Assembly: GCA_031426455.1 (NCBI GenBank)
Contig: JANPLI010000211.1
Location: forward strand, 1-64,000
Direction of reading: 5' to 3'
Source of the DNA: JANNMJ01 sp031426455
Lineage (GTDB): Bacteria; Bacteroidota; Bacteroidia; Cytophagales; Hymenobacteraceae
Length of the DNA stretch: 64,000 nt
Shown here: positions 53,840 through 62,466 of the stretch, in pieces
Layout: every line of letters starts with the position of its first letter
How positions within the stretch are numbered: the first letter of the stretch is position 1
The notes under the pieces: generated by a model
What the model saw: the letters and a program-made list of their open reading frames with translations, nothing else
Databases searched by the model: none
Told to the model about the DNA's origin: nothing
Made by a program: the position numbers and the translations under genes

Positions 53840-54745
53840 TTACGAAATTACGGCCTCCCGCGCAGCCACGGCGACGGGCAGCGTGGCCTGAATCCGGGCC
53901 AGTAAGTCGGCCGAGGCCGGCAGCAGCGGCAGCCGGACGGCCGGGCTGCAAACGCCGCGCGCCGCCAGGGCGGCCTTCACGCCCACGGGGTTAGCTTCCT
54001 CGTAGAGCAGCGGGTTGAGGTCGAGAAAGCCGAAAAGCGCCCGGCTGGCCGCGCGGAAGTCGCCAGCCAGCGCGGTACGGGTCATCGCCGAAAACTCCAC
54101 GGGCAGGGCGTTGGCAATCACCGAGATGACGCCCGCCGCGCCGTGCGCTACCAGGGCGGGCGCCAGCAGGTCGTCGCCGCTGACGAGGGCAAAGCCCGCC
54201 GGTGCGTCCTTCAGAATCGCCAGACATTGCTCCAGGTTGCCGCTGGCTTCTTTGGTGCCGATGATACGCGGATGCGCCGCGAGTTCGAGCGTGGCGGCGG
54301 CGCTTACGTTGGAGGAGGTCCGGCCGGGTACGTTGTACAGGATTAGGGGTAGCGGCGCGGCGTCGGCCAGGGCCGTGTAGTGCGCCACGATGCCGGCCTG
54401 TGTGGGCTTGTTGTATGCTGGCGAAACGCTTAGAATGGCGCTGATGCCGGTGAAATCGGTATCAGCGATTTGCGCCAGCACCTTGCGGGTATCGTTGCCG
54501 CCGATGCCCACCACCACCGGCACTCGACCAGCCGTGCGGGCCACGACGGCGCGCAGTACGGCGGCTTTTTCGGGTTGCGAGGTAGTGGCCGCTTCGCCGG
54601 TCGAACCGTGAATCACGAGGTAATCAACGCCCTGGCCGGGCGCGTCGATGACGTAATCGACGAGGCGGTCGAGGGCGGCAAAATCAATTTCGCCCGCAGG
54701 CGTGAAAGGCGTGACGAGGGCGACGCCGGTTCCGGAGAGGTTCAT
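53840..54745 (-). CDS. dapA: 4-hydroxy-tetrahydrodipicolinate synthase
   Basis: Condenses pyruvate with aspartate semialdehyde, the first step to lysine and diaminopimelate. The 301-residue TIM barrel has the DapA signatures: GTGVALVTPFTPAGEIDF, VIHGSTGEAATTS, VVGIGGNDTRK, catalytic Tyr137 in ILYNVPGRTSSN and Schiff-base Lys165 in IIGTKEASGN, then VSGDDLLAPA. The start is ATG 54745 (MNLSGTGVAL); a longer reading would use heptad-repeat sequence. Competes with the hom-metX-metY branch for aspartate semialdehyde. Ends 8 bp from the convergent lipoprotein gene. Confidence 0.96.
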   Translation of the reverse strand: MNLSGTGVALVTPFTPAGEIDFAALDRLVDYVIDAPGQGVDYLVIHGSTGEAATTSQPEKAAVLRAVVARTAGRVPVVVGIGGNDTRKVLAQIADTDFTGISAILSVSPAYNKPTQAGIVAHYTALADAAPLPLILYNVPGRTSSNVSAAATLELAAHPRIIGTKEASGNLEQCLAILKDAPAGFALVSGDDLLAPALVAHGAAGVISVIANALPVEFSAMTRTALAGDFRAASRALFGFLDLNPLLYEEANPVGVKAALAARGVCSPAVRLPLLPASADLLARIQATLPVAVAAREAVIS

Positions 54746-54794
54746 TGGGGGATTGGGATTGGGAAGAGATTTTGAGAGATTAGAGGAGTAGGGA
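54746..54794. repeat. Single-armed G-rich heptad repeat upstream of dapA
   Basis: gggggat, tgggatt, gggaaga, gattttg, agagatt, agaggag, tagggat, cagagga run in approximate 7-bp steps. There is no clear matching C-rich arm, so this may be a decayed member of the hairpin family. Confidence 0.5.
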
Positions 54795-55385
54795 TCAGAG
54801 GAGCATATCCTCAAAGTAGCCTTCGGTACTATCCCGGCTCAGCACCAGAAAGCTTGAACGGCGGGGTTCGACTACCCGAAACCCAAGCAGCGGGCACGCG
54901 GCCCGAATGTCGTCCGGTATTCCCAACGGGTAAGATTCGCGGGACGTGGAATTGGTTGGGAAGCGGGCTCGGCGCCGGATGATGCGCCGAAGCTCCGCCG
55001 GACAAGTCCGAAAGTGGAGCCATACGGTCATATCCATCACCGGCACGACCGCATCCTGATACTTGGTCACCCGAACGCATCCAGCAGGGCTGCGCCCGAA
55101 GAAACCTTCGTAAACTTCCTGACCTGTACGCCCGCGCAACGCCGAGCAGAACCCTTCATAAACTTTCTGACCTGTACGCCCGCGCAACGCCGAGCGAAGG
55201 TAGCCGACAGCCCGGTAAGCACCGCCCGCAAGGCCCCCGATACTCAGAAGCAAACAGGCTGCGGCCAGCCACAATAGCCACGGCCGATGCCAGCCCACGG
55301 CCCACACCAATAGCCCGAAGGCTGCCACGAATCCCCCGCCGGCCAGCAACAACAGGGTTAAAAAGTAGCTCACGGACTGGACCAT
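54795..55385 (-). CDS. Membrane protein of unknown function with an internal 16-residue duplication
   Basis: A 196-residue protein with two membrane helices (about residues 5-28 and 34-58) and a cytosolic C-terminal part. Residues about 65-96 repeat SALRGRTGQKVYEGFC and SALRGRTGQEVYEGFF in tandem, encoded by a 48-bp duplication (55105-55200). The rest (VVPVMDMTVWLHFRTCPAEL; FPTNSTSRESYPLGIPDDI; FLVLSRDSTEGYFEDMLL) is not recognised. It starts at ATG 55385, just 3 bp after the ligA stop, so it may be co-transcribed with ligA. Confidence 0.65.
   Translation of the reverse strand: MVQSVSYFLTLLLLAGGGFVAAFGLLVWAVGWHRPWLLWLAAACLLLSIGGLAGGAYRAVGYLRSALRGRTGQKVYEGFCSALRGRTGQEVYEGFFGRSPAGCVRVTKYQDAVVPVMDMTVWLHFRTCPAELRRIIRRRARFPTNSTSRESYPLGIPDDIRAACPLLGFRVVEPRRSSFLVLSRDSTEGYFEDMLL
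55105..55200 (-). repeat. 48-bp tandem duplication in the membrane-protein gene
   Basis: Copies 55105-55152 and 55153-55200 differ at about five positions. In frame (16 codons), so the protein is not disrupted. Confidence 0.9.
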
Positions 55386-55388
55386 TGC

Positions 55389-57653
55389 TCACAAAATCAG
55401 CGATAGTTGACCATCAGCCGGCGCCTCTTCCTCCGCCGTGAGCAGCGCCAGCAACTCTTCTTCGCTGATAATCGGCACCTTCTCCTTCAGCGCCTTTTCG
55501 CGCTTGGCGGGGCCCATCTTGTCGCCGGCTACCAAGAACGAGAGTTTCTTGGAAATGCCGCTGCTGATGGTGCCGCCGTGCTGCTCGATGAGCGCCTGCA
55601 ACGCCTCGCGGGGCTGGCTGAAAACGCCACTTAGCAGGAAGGTTTTCCCGGCCAGGGCGTCCGAAGCCCGCGCGGGCGCGGGGGCTTCGGCGGGCAGCGC
55701 CAGTTGCAGCCCCGCGGCGCGCAGGCGCCGGATCAGGGGGGCGCTGCCCGGCTCGCGCAGCCACGCCGTGAGGGCATCGGCGGCCACCTCGCCCACTTCG
55801 GGGACGCCGCTCAGGGCGTCCGGCGCGGGCGGCGCGGTGGCGATGCGCTCGGTTTCTTCCGCCGAAAAACCGAACGCTTCGGCCAGCGCGCGGCGGTCGG
55901 TTTGGGCTTCCGGCGTCTGGAGGGTTTCCGTGGCGATTTCCAGGGCTGCTATGCGCTTCTTGCCCGTTTCGGCAGGCCGCGCGGCGTTCGTGAGGGCGGC
56001 GGCAAAAAGGGCGTCGAAGGAGCGGAAATGGCGCACCAGCCGCCGGGCCACGGTTTCGCCCACGTACCGGATGCCGAGGCCGAACAGCAGGCGGTCGAAG
56101 GGGACGGCCTTCGACGCTTCGAGGGCGGCCAGGATGCCCTGGGCGGTTTTTTCGCGGAAGCCGGTTTTGCGCGCCTTGCCGGTTTCGGCGTCTTCGATGA
56201 TTTTTTCGAGGCCGAAGAGGCGTTCGTAGGTCAGGTCGTAGAGGTCGGCGGGGTCGCCAACGAGGCCCTTTTCCACCAGCAGTGCCAGTTTGCCTTCACC
56301 CAACGAATCGATATTCATCGCCCGGCGCCCCACGAAATGTTCAAGCCGCGCCTGCACCTGCGGCGGGCAGGCAGCGGCATTGGGGCAGCGGAAATGGGCT
56401 TCGCCTTCGGGCCGTTCCAGGGGGGTGCCGCACGCCGGGCAGGCGGTGGGGTAGATGATCGGGACGGCGGCTTCGGGCCGCAATTCGGCCACCACGCCCG
56501 TGACTTTGGGGATGATCTCGCCGCCTTTTTCCACCAGCACGGTGTCGCCGAGGCGCAGGTCGAGGGCCGCGATCTGGTTGGCGTTGTGCAGCGTGGCGCG
56601 CTTGACCACGGTGCCGGCCAGCGGCACGGGGTCGAGCAGGGCCACGGGCGTCACGGCGCCGGTGCGGCCCACGTTGTACTGCACGGCGCGCAGCACGGTG
56701 CGCGCGGCCATCGCCGGAAACTTGTAGGCAATGGCCCAGCGCGGGCTTTTAGCGGTCAGACCCAGCTCGCGTTGTTGGTAGAACGCATTGACCTTCACCA
56801 CCACGCCGTCGGTGGCCAGGGGCAGGGTGGCGCGGCGGGTATCCCATTCGTGGATGTACGCCAGCACGTCTTCCAGCGACCGGCACACGCGCCACGTGGG
56901 CGAAACCGGCAGGCCCCAGGCGGCGAGTGCCTCCAGGGTTTCGCTGTGGGTATCGAACGCCGGCTCGTCGGTCAGCAGCGCGTAGGCGTAAAAGCTGAGG
57001 CGACGGCGGGCGGTTTCGGCCGAATCCTGGAGTTTGAGCGCCCCGGCGGCGGCGTTGCGCGGGTTGGCCAGGAGCTGCTCGTCGGCTTCGGCGCGGGCGG
57101 CGTTGAGCTGGTCGAAAACCGCAAACGGCATAAAGGCTTCGCCGCGCACCTCGAAATGCGCAGGGGCCTCGGCTACCAACTGCAGCGGCACCGTGCGGAT
57201 GGTGCGGGCGTTGGCGGTGATTTCGTCGCCCTGGGTTCCGTCGCCGCGCGTCACGGCCTGCATCAGGTGGCCGTTTTCGTAGGTCAGCGACAGTGCCACG
57301 CCGTCCCACTTCTGCTCGCAGACGTACTCCACCTCGGCGCCGCCCAGGGCACGCCGCACCCGCTCATCGAACTCGCGCAGGTCGTCTTCGGAATACGTGT
57401 TGCCGAGCGAAAGCATCGGCGAACGGTGGCGCACCGCCGCGAACGCCTTCGTGATGGTGCCGCCCACCCGCCGCGTGGGCGAGGACGGCGACGCCAGCGC
57501 CGGGTGGGCGGCTTCCAGGGTTTCCAGCTCCTTCAGCAACGCGTCGAATTCCTGGTCCGTGATCTCGGACTCGGCGTGCTGGTAATACTGGTGGTTGTAG
57601 TGGTGAAGCAGGCGCGTAAGGTCCTGGATGCGGGCGGAAGGGGAGGTAGGCAC
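55389..57653 (-). CDS. ligA: NAD-dependent DNA ligase
   Basis: Seals nicks in replication and repair. From GTG 57653 the protein is 754 residues. Domains in order: Ia (about 1-65), adenylation with KWDGVAL (catalytic Lys about 118; the usual KxDG), OB fold (VVKRATLHNANQI, DTVLVEKGGEIIPKV), Cys4 zinc finger (CPACGTPLERPEGEAHFRCP with a fourth Cys in AACPPQ), helix-hairpin-helix (FGLGIRYVGETVARRL) and BRCT (ALAGKTFLLSGVFSQPREAL). The region about 590-650, with AETGKKRIAALEIATETLQT, is an insertion relative to short LigA. The alternative TTG start at 57686 would lie right after the -7 box; GTG 57653 is preferred because TTG starts are rare. Confidence 0.95.
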   Translation of the reverse strand: MPTSPSARIQDLTRLLHHYNHQYYQHAESEITDQEFDALLKELETLEAAHPALASPSSPTRRVGGTITKAFAAVRHRSPMLSLGNTYSEDDLREFDERVRRALGGAEVEYVCEQKWDGVALSLTYENGHLMQAVTRGDGTQGDEITANARTIRTVPLQLVAEAPAHFEVRGEAFMPFAVFDQLNAARAEADEQLLANPRNAAAGALKLQDSAETARRRLSFYAYALLTDEPAFDTHSETLEALAAWGLPVSPTWRVCRSLEDVLAYIHEWDTRRATLPLATDGVVVKVNAFYQQRELGLTAKSPRWAIAYKFPAMAARTVLRAVQYNVGRTGAVTPVALLDPVPLAGTVVKRATLHNANQIAALDLRLGDTVLVEKGGEIIPKVTGVVAELRPEAAVPIIYPTACPACGTPLERPEGEAHFRCPNAAACPPQVQARLEHFVGRRAMNIDSLGEGKLALLVEKGLVGDPADLYDLTYERLFGLEKIIEDAETGKARKTGFREKTAQGILAALEASKAVPFDRLLFGLGIRYVGETVARRLVRHFRSFDALFAAALTNAARPAETGKKRIAALEIATETLQTPEAQTDRRALAEAFGFSAEETERIATAPPAPDALSGVPEVGEVAADALTAWLREPGSAPLIRRLRAAGLQLALPAEAPAPARASDALAGKTFLLSGVFSQPREALQALIEQHGGTISSGISKKLSFLVAGDKMGPAKREKALKEKVPIISEEELLALLTAEEEAPADGQLSLIL

Positions 57654-57669
57654 GGCGAAAAGCGGCGCG

Positions 57670-57715
57670 CGGCCGGCCGGCCGCAACGCGTATGCAAGCT
57701 ACGGCCGGCCGGCCG
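57670..57715. repeat. 14-bp perfect inverted repeat around the candidate ligA -7 box
   Basis: cggccggccggccg at 57670-57683 and 57702-57715; in the 18-nt loop the minus strand reads TAGCTTGC (57694-57701), a possible -7 box. Transcription would start near 57687. Confidence 0.6.
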
Positions 57716-57798
57716 GGTGGGGCGTGGATGCCCGACACGATTTTCGCTGCTTTTCCTTTGCCGGGTTCCGTTCTCCCGTCCGTCGCCTGCTGCGCGCC

Positions 57799-57945
57799 GT
57801 AAGGGCGCACTTTAGCCTTTCACAAGCCCAGTTAGCCCCGTGGCTGGGCGTTTCGCGGCGGCTCGTGACCTACGCCGAACACGGGCAACGCACCCTGATT
57901 GCTGCGATTACGGCCTGCAAAGCGGCCCTGTCAAGACAGGATGGA
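57799..57945 (+). pseudogene. Truncated HTH (XRE-like) protein fragment
   Basis: One plus-strand frame reads FSLSQAQLAPWLGVSRRLVT and YAEHGQRTL, a typical XRE-type helix-turn-helix with the helix-2/helix-3 pattern, then IAAITACKAALSRQD. There is no start codon or other domain nearby; the frame runs on into the res gene's 3' end without family sequence. So it is probably a remnant of a larger regulator lying between ligA and the restriction operon. The remainder of 57654-58014 has no gene that I can support. Confidence 0.45.
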
Positions 57946-58014
57946 ATGGGTGAAAAAGGGCGCGCGCTCCTGGCCGCAAGGCTGGGGGCGGTTTTGCTAT
58001 GCTGGATGGGCTGC

Positions 58015-60645
58015 TTACACTTCCGTCGGTTTTTCTACCACATCGTAGTCGATGCCTAAGGCGGCGAAATGTGCTTTGCCACACTGAATTTTCGCCCACT
58101 CGCCGGCCCGAAGCTTTAGCTCTTCCTTGCTGCCTTTGGTTTCGCGCACCATATACACCCGCGCATCATCGTCTTTCACGATGGCCCAGTCGGGGTTGTA
58201 ATTGCCTAAGGGAGTAGGAATCTGAAACCAGCCCGGCAGCTTCAGGAAAAGACGAATGTCGTCGCGTCCGCTCATCGTTTGGGCAAACTCGCGCTCCACA
58301 TTCGAGTCCACGGCTACGGCGTCGTAGATGCTGTGTTGCACGTCCACCATCTCTTCGAGGGCGGCTGTAATCTCCTGTTCTTCGAACAGGCGCATCTCGT
58401 AGTCCTGCTCGGGCAGGCGCTCGTACTTGATGCCGCCTTCTACCATCAATTGGCGCAGTTCGGTCTGGATGGCCTGTTGCGCCTGCTCCAGAAACTGCTG
58501 CGGGTTGCGGGGCACTTCGGCCAGGCGCCCGCTTCGTTGCAGAATGGCAGCCAGCGTCTGGCGCGTCAACTCGGTGTGTTGCTGTAAGTAGCCGAGCAAG
58601 TCGGGCACGGGCTGCGGCGCGTAGGGGGCAGGCTCGGCGTCGCGCACGGTCAATAGCTGCGTTTCCAGCCCCTCGTCGGTCAGCGTCAGGCGGCTTTTCT
58701 GCACTTCCAGCTTGACGGGTTGCAGCTTGGGGCGCTGGGCCAGATTGCGGGCCGCTCGTACGATCAGCTCTTCCGTGTCGAAGGCCACGGCGTAGCGGGT
58801 GCGCTGCTTGAGACGGTTCCAGAGGGCGAGGAAGTCGGCGTTGAGCTGCCAACCGGGGTGCAGGCGTGCGGTGCGGGTTTTCTTCTTGTTGGTGATGCGA
58901 CCCGCGAACGACACGCCGCACTCTTCTTCGATTTCGGTCTGGAGTTGCCGCGCGAAATCGTCGTAGTGCTCGTTGGCGATGATGGTGAGGCGGTTGATCG
59001 TTTCGTCGTGGCAGCGCTCGCCATTGGCCAGCACGGGCAGGCGCAGCCCACGCCCGATTTCCTGCCGCTTCTTGATTTCCGACCGCGTTTCGTTGAGGGT
59101 GCAGATCTGGAAGACGTTGGGGTTGTCCCAGCCTTCGCGCAGGGCCGAATGACTGAAAATGAAGCGTACCGGCTCCTCCGGCGACAGCAGCCGCTCTTTG
59201 TCGCGCATAATCAGCTCGTAGGCTTCATCGTCGGCGGCGGAGTCGCCCCGGGTGTCTTTCGGCGTTCCCTTGTAGGCGGCGAAGTAGCCCGCGTGGACGT
59301 CTTCCGCCGGCGGCAAGGTCAGCTTGGTGTAGCGCGGCAGGGCGGCCAGCGTGCGGTAGGCTTCTTCGAACCAGTACCGAATCTTGCCATTGAGGGCCGC
59401 GTAATTGGCAACCCGGTCGATGAAGAACAGAGACAGCACTTTCAACCGCGCGTCCGGCCCGGCCAGGCCGGGGAGAAGCTGCCCGATTTTTACTTCCCGG
59501 TCGAAGTGCTCGCGCACGGTTTCCTGAATCTGCGCCCGCATCACGTCGTCGGTACGCCCGCCGTGGCTCTGGCCGACGGTCAACTCTACGCCATTTTCGA
59601 AGCGGACGTAGCCGTCGGCGGCGTTGATTTCATCTACCACGAAGCCCCGATAGGCGGCGCGCTCGCCGGATAGCTCGAACAGGTCGGCGCCGCTGCCCTT
59701 CACGGTAAGGGTCTTGCGCTCGGGGCCGCGCCGGCCGCTGATGTCGAGCGTCAGCCGGGCCGATACCTGCGTGCGGGTGGCGCTGATGCTTTGCACGGCC
59801 ACGTAGGGCTGGTTGAAATCCGGCTCATCAAGCACCGATGACACGTCGATCCGCTTGACGAGGCGCAGGTCGTAGGCGCGCACCGGGTCGAGCTTATACA
59901 GCAGGTGGTGCCGGGTGCGGTGGGTGGCCGAGTAGCGCAGCGTACAGAGCGGCGCCAGACTGGCAATGGCGAGTTGGGCGGCGTCGCTCTCCATATTCTG
60001 CGGCTCGTCGAGCACCACGATGGGCCGCGCGGCCTGGATGAACTCGATGGGCGCGCGGCCCGAAAGCTGGTCGTAGGACTGGTAGATGACGTTGGTCGCC
60101 GGCTTGTTGAAGGCGTCGATGTTCATCACCAGAATTTGCAGGGCGCTGCTCTGGGCAAACTGCCGCAGCCGGGCGTACTGGCGGGCGTCATACACCCAGG
60201 CGTCGTAGGCAACGTGGTCATACAGGGCCTGAAAATGCTCGCGCATCAGCCGCAGACTCGTCAGCACGCCCTCGCGGATGGCCACGCTCGGCACTACGAT
60301 GATGAACTTGGCGAACCCGTAGCGCTGGTGCAGCTCGAAAAGCGTTCGCAGGTACACGTAGGTTTTGCCGGTGCCGGTTTCCATTTCCACCGAAAAGTGC
60401 GGCTCGCCGAGTTGCTGGCTCGCGGGCAATTGGTGCCGCTGCTGCACGGCTTGCACATTCGCCAGCAGCGTATCGGGTGCTAGCACCAGTTGGTTGCCGG
60501 TGCCTAGCTCCGTCACCAGCTCGGTGGGGGCATTTAGCGGCAGGTTGTAGGTGCCGGCCTGCGCTGGCTGCCCCGTGAAGAGGTGCAGCACGGCATCGAT
60601 GGCCTCGCGCTGGTAGGGAAGGTCGGCGTCGAATCGGAGTTTCAC
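58015..60645 (-). CDS. Type III restriction enzyme Res subunit (helicase-nuclease)
   Basis: Restriction subunit of a type III system, which moves along or diffuses on DNA after ATP hydrolysis and cuts with Mod. The 876-residue protein has superfamily 2 motifs: Walker A METGTGKTYVY (Lys94), DEPQ box at 213-216 (VVLDEPQNM), SATHRTRH, SALREGWDNPNVFQI (motif V) and RQEIGRGLRLPV (motif VI). The C terminus carries a PD-(D/E)XK nuclease: NYNPDW (Asp819) and VRETKGS (Glu835, Lys837). All key residues are present. ATG 60645 overlaps the DUF4276 stop by four bases. The last 60 bases overlap no gene; the XRE fragment lies just beyond. Confidence 0.95.
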   Translation of the reverse strand: MKLRFDADLPYQREAIDAVLHLFTGQPAQAGTYNLPLNAPTELVTELGTGNQLVLAPDTLLANVQAVQQRHQLPASQQLGEPHFSVEMETGTGKTYVYLRTLFELHQRYGFAKFIIVVPSVAIREGVLTSLRLMREHFQALYDHVAYDAWVYDARQYARLRQFAQSSALQILVMNIDAFNKPATNVIYQSYDQLSGRAPIEFIQAARPIVVLDEPQNMESDAAQLAIASLAPLCTLRYSATHRTRHHLLYKLDPVRAYDLRLVKRIDVSSVLDEPDFNQPYVAVQSISATRTQVSARLTLDISGRRGPERKTLTVKGSGADLFELSGERAAYRGFVVDEINAADGYVRFENGVELTVGQSHGGRTDDVMRAQIQETVREHFDREVKIGQLLPGLAGPDARLKVLSLFFIDRVANYAALNGKIRYWFEEAYRTLAALPRYTKLTLPPAEDVHAGYFAAYKGTPKDTRGDSAADDEAYELIMRDKERLLSPEEPVRFIFSHSALREGWDNPNVFQICTLNETRSEIKKRQEIGRGLRLPVLANGERCHDETINRLTIIANEHYDDFARQLQTEIEEECGVSFAGRITNKKKTRTARLHPGWQLNADFLALWNRLKQRTRYAVAFDTEELIVRAARNLAQRPKLQPVKLEVQKSRLTLTDEGLETQLLTVRDAEPAPYAPQPVPDLLGYLQQHTELTRQTLAAILQRSGRLAEVPRNPQQFLEQAQQAIQTELRQLMVEGGIKYERLPEQDYEMRLFEEQEITAALEEMVDVQHSIYDAVAVDSNVEREFAQTMSGRDDIRLFLKLPGWFQIPTPLGNYNPDWAIVKDDDARVYMVRETKGSKEELKLRAGEWAKIQCGKAHFAALGIDYDVVEKPTEV

Positions 60646-61238
60646 GCGGGTAGGGGAAGGGCTAAGAGCTCGTGTTCGAGCCGGCGGATGCCGCCGAGCA
60701 GGTTGCGGAAGGTGGCGGAGCGGGTGTTCATCAGGTCGAGGTGCTGGCCGATGGCGCGCGAGCCTTCTATTTGCCGGTACGCCCCGTTGGTCAGTAGCTG
60801 CAGCTCCTGCTTGGGAGAGCCGAGCCGGTCGGGGTCACGGAAGTTTTTGGTGTGCTGGCGTTTTGCCAGCCCCCGCAGCCGCAAGGCCGTTTCCACCGCT
60901 GCGAGATCGGCCAGGTAAATCGTTTCTAATTCGGTGCAGGCGATGCGCACGAGGGCGAGGGCGGCTTTGCCGGCTTCGCGGCATTTAGCCAGCAGTTTTT
61001 CTTTCAGGTCAAGGCAGGCTGGGTAACCGTCCTGATCGCGGAGAACCAGAAAGCGAACGTGCGGCCGCCCATTATTATCAAAACGCATGGTGCGCACGAG
61101 CCGCCGTTCCAGGTCTTGTTTACCCTCGAACGGAATGAACGTGGGTGTGATGCTCGGGTGCAGCGGCAGGCGTTCGAGCAGTGATTCGAGCAGCGCCCGC
61201 GCCGATTCCTCTTCCAGCAGGAAAACCAGCTCTCTCAT
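60642..61238 (-). CDS. DUF4276 family protein (TOPRIM-like), embedded in the restriction operon
   Basis: A 198-residue protein that I recognise as DUF4276. It has the TOPRIM pattern: a glutamate in a beta-strand-helix turn near the N terminus (LVFLLEEESARALLESL, Glu9-11) and a DxD motif after a hydrophobic strand (RFLVLRDQDG, Asp68 and Asp70), plus ACTELETIYLAD. TOPRIM proteins are often nucleases partnered with ATPases of the OLD/AAA15 type, as in Gabija and PARIS. Its ATG overlaps the ATPase stop by four bases (61235-61238) and its stop overlaps the res ATG, so it is translated with both. The activity is not shown; nuclease function is inference. Confidence 0.85.
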   Translation of the reverse strand: MRELVFLLEEESARALLESLLERLPLHPSITPTFIPFEGKQDLERRLVRTMRFDNNGRPHVRFLVLRDQDGYPACLDLKEKLLAKCREAGKAALALVRIACTELETIYLADLAAVETALRLRGLAKRQHTKNFRDPDRLGSPKQELQLLTNGAYRQIEGSRAIGQHLDLMNTRSATFRNLLGGIRRLEHELLALPLPA

Positions 61239-62455
61239 CGCGGGTCCACTTCCTTGAAAAAGCCTTGTTTCCAGAGGTAGCCCATCTGGTCGCCTTCGGC
61301 CATATACACGGCCACCTGCTGGTTATCCTTCGCCCGGCGGATCTCGGTGCGGCCCTGCCGTTTCACGAGCCAGCAGACTTCCTGCACTTCCACGGCGTTC
61401 AGAAAATCGGGCGAGTGGGTGGCGATGAGTACCTGCCCGCCGCCGCGCGCGGTGTAATACCGAAACTCCTCCGCCAGCTCGGCCATCAACTGGGGGTAGA
61501 GGTGGTTTTCCGGCTCGTCGATGCCCAGAAAGGCGCGGGGCTTCGGGTCATACAGTAGCAGCAGGTAGGCGAAAAGCTTGATGGTGCCGTCTGACACCTG
61601 CCGGTCCAGAAACGGCGCCTGAAACGAGCCGTCCTGAAACCGCAGAATCAGGGATCCGTCCTCCATCACCAGCGGCTCGACGCCCGCCAACCCCGGTACG
61701 AAGCGGCTCAGGCGTTCCAGCACCTTGGCGAAGATTTCCGGGTGCTGCTCATACAGCGTCCGCGCCACGAGCGCCAGGTTATCGCCCGATTCGGAAAGCT
61801 GCTCGGGGTCGCCGATGCGGGGCTTGCGGCCAATGGCGGCGTTGAGGTCGAAATTGAAGAGGTGGAAGGAGGTGAGAAACTGCAATAGGGTGTTACCAAG
61901 CGTAAAGCCGGGTAACGGCCCGACAATTTTGAGCATCGGCGTTTCGGCTGAAACCACTCCGAAAATAGAGGCTTCGTAAAGGGCGCCCAATGCTCCTTTC
62001 ACGGGCGAATAGACGGCCCCGATTTTTTCCAGCTCAGGCGTACCACCTACGAAAACGCGGCCCTCTCCGTACGTGAGTAGCAGGATGGGCGAGAAGCCCG
62101 AGCGGTGTAGCCGCAACTCTTCCTGCTGAATAGGCAAGGCCGAATGCGTATCCGCAATCTTCAGCCGGTACACGAGATGCTGCTGTTCGTCCTCTACGGC
62201 AAAAGCACAGGAAACCTCAACTTCAATCACCTCCTCCTCCGCCTCCCGGCTCAGAACTTCTTTGAACCCACCGCGCATATTGAGCGCCTTGCGCACGTCA
62301 TAGGTCAGGCAGTCGCGCAGGAAGCTGAAGACGTCGAAGAGCGTCGATTTGCCGGTGCCGTTGGCGCCCACTACCACCAGCATCGCCGGAATGTCGGTGA
62401 GGTGGACGTCGCGGAACGCCTTGTAGTTCTTGATTCGGAGCGATTCAATTCTCAT
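61235..62455 (-). CDS. AAA-family ATPase (AAA_15/AAA_21, OLD-like), embedded in the restriction operon
   Basis: A 406-residue ABC-type/SMC-like ATPase. Walker A GANGTGKST (residues 30-38) after LRIKNYKAFRDVHL, the signature-like VSDGTIKLFAYLLLL, Walker B FLGIDEPENHLYPQL (Asp313, Glu314) and the H-loop ATHSPDF (His347). There is no fused TOPRIM domain; the separate DUF4276 gene supplies it. Related ATPase+TOPRIM pairs act in phage defence (OLD, Gabija, PARIS). Start at ATG 62455, 11 bp after the mod stop; the longer ORF to 62644 overlaps mod and is rejected. Four-base overlap with the DUF4276 gene. Confidence 0.9.
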   Translation of the reverse strand: MRIESLRIKNYKAFRDVHLTDIPAMLVVVGANGTGKSTLFDVFSFLRDCLTYDVRKALNMRGGFKEVLSREAEEEVIEVEVSCAFAVEDEQQHLVYRLKIADTHSALPIQQEELRLHRSGFSPILLLTYGEGRVFVGGTPELEKIGAVYSPVKGALGALYEASIFGVVSAETPMLKIVGPLPGFTLGNTLLQFLTSFHLFNFDLNAAIGRKPRIGDPEQLSESGDNLALVARTLYEQHPEIFAKVLERLSRFVPGLAGVEPLVMEDGSLILRFQDGSFQAPFLDRQVSDGTIKLFAYLLLLYDPKPRAFLGIDEPENHLYPQLMAELAEEFRYYTARGGGQVLIATHSPDFLNAVEVQEVCWLVKRQGRTEIRRAKDNQQVAVYMAEGDQMGYLWKQGFFKEVDPR

Positions 62456-62466
62456 CGGGCAGCCGT

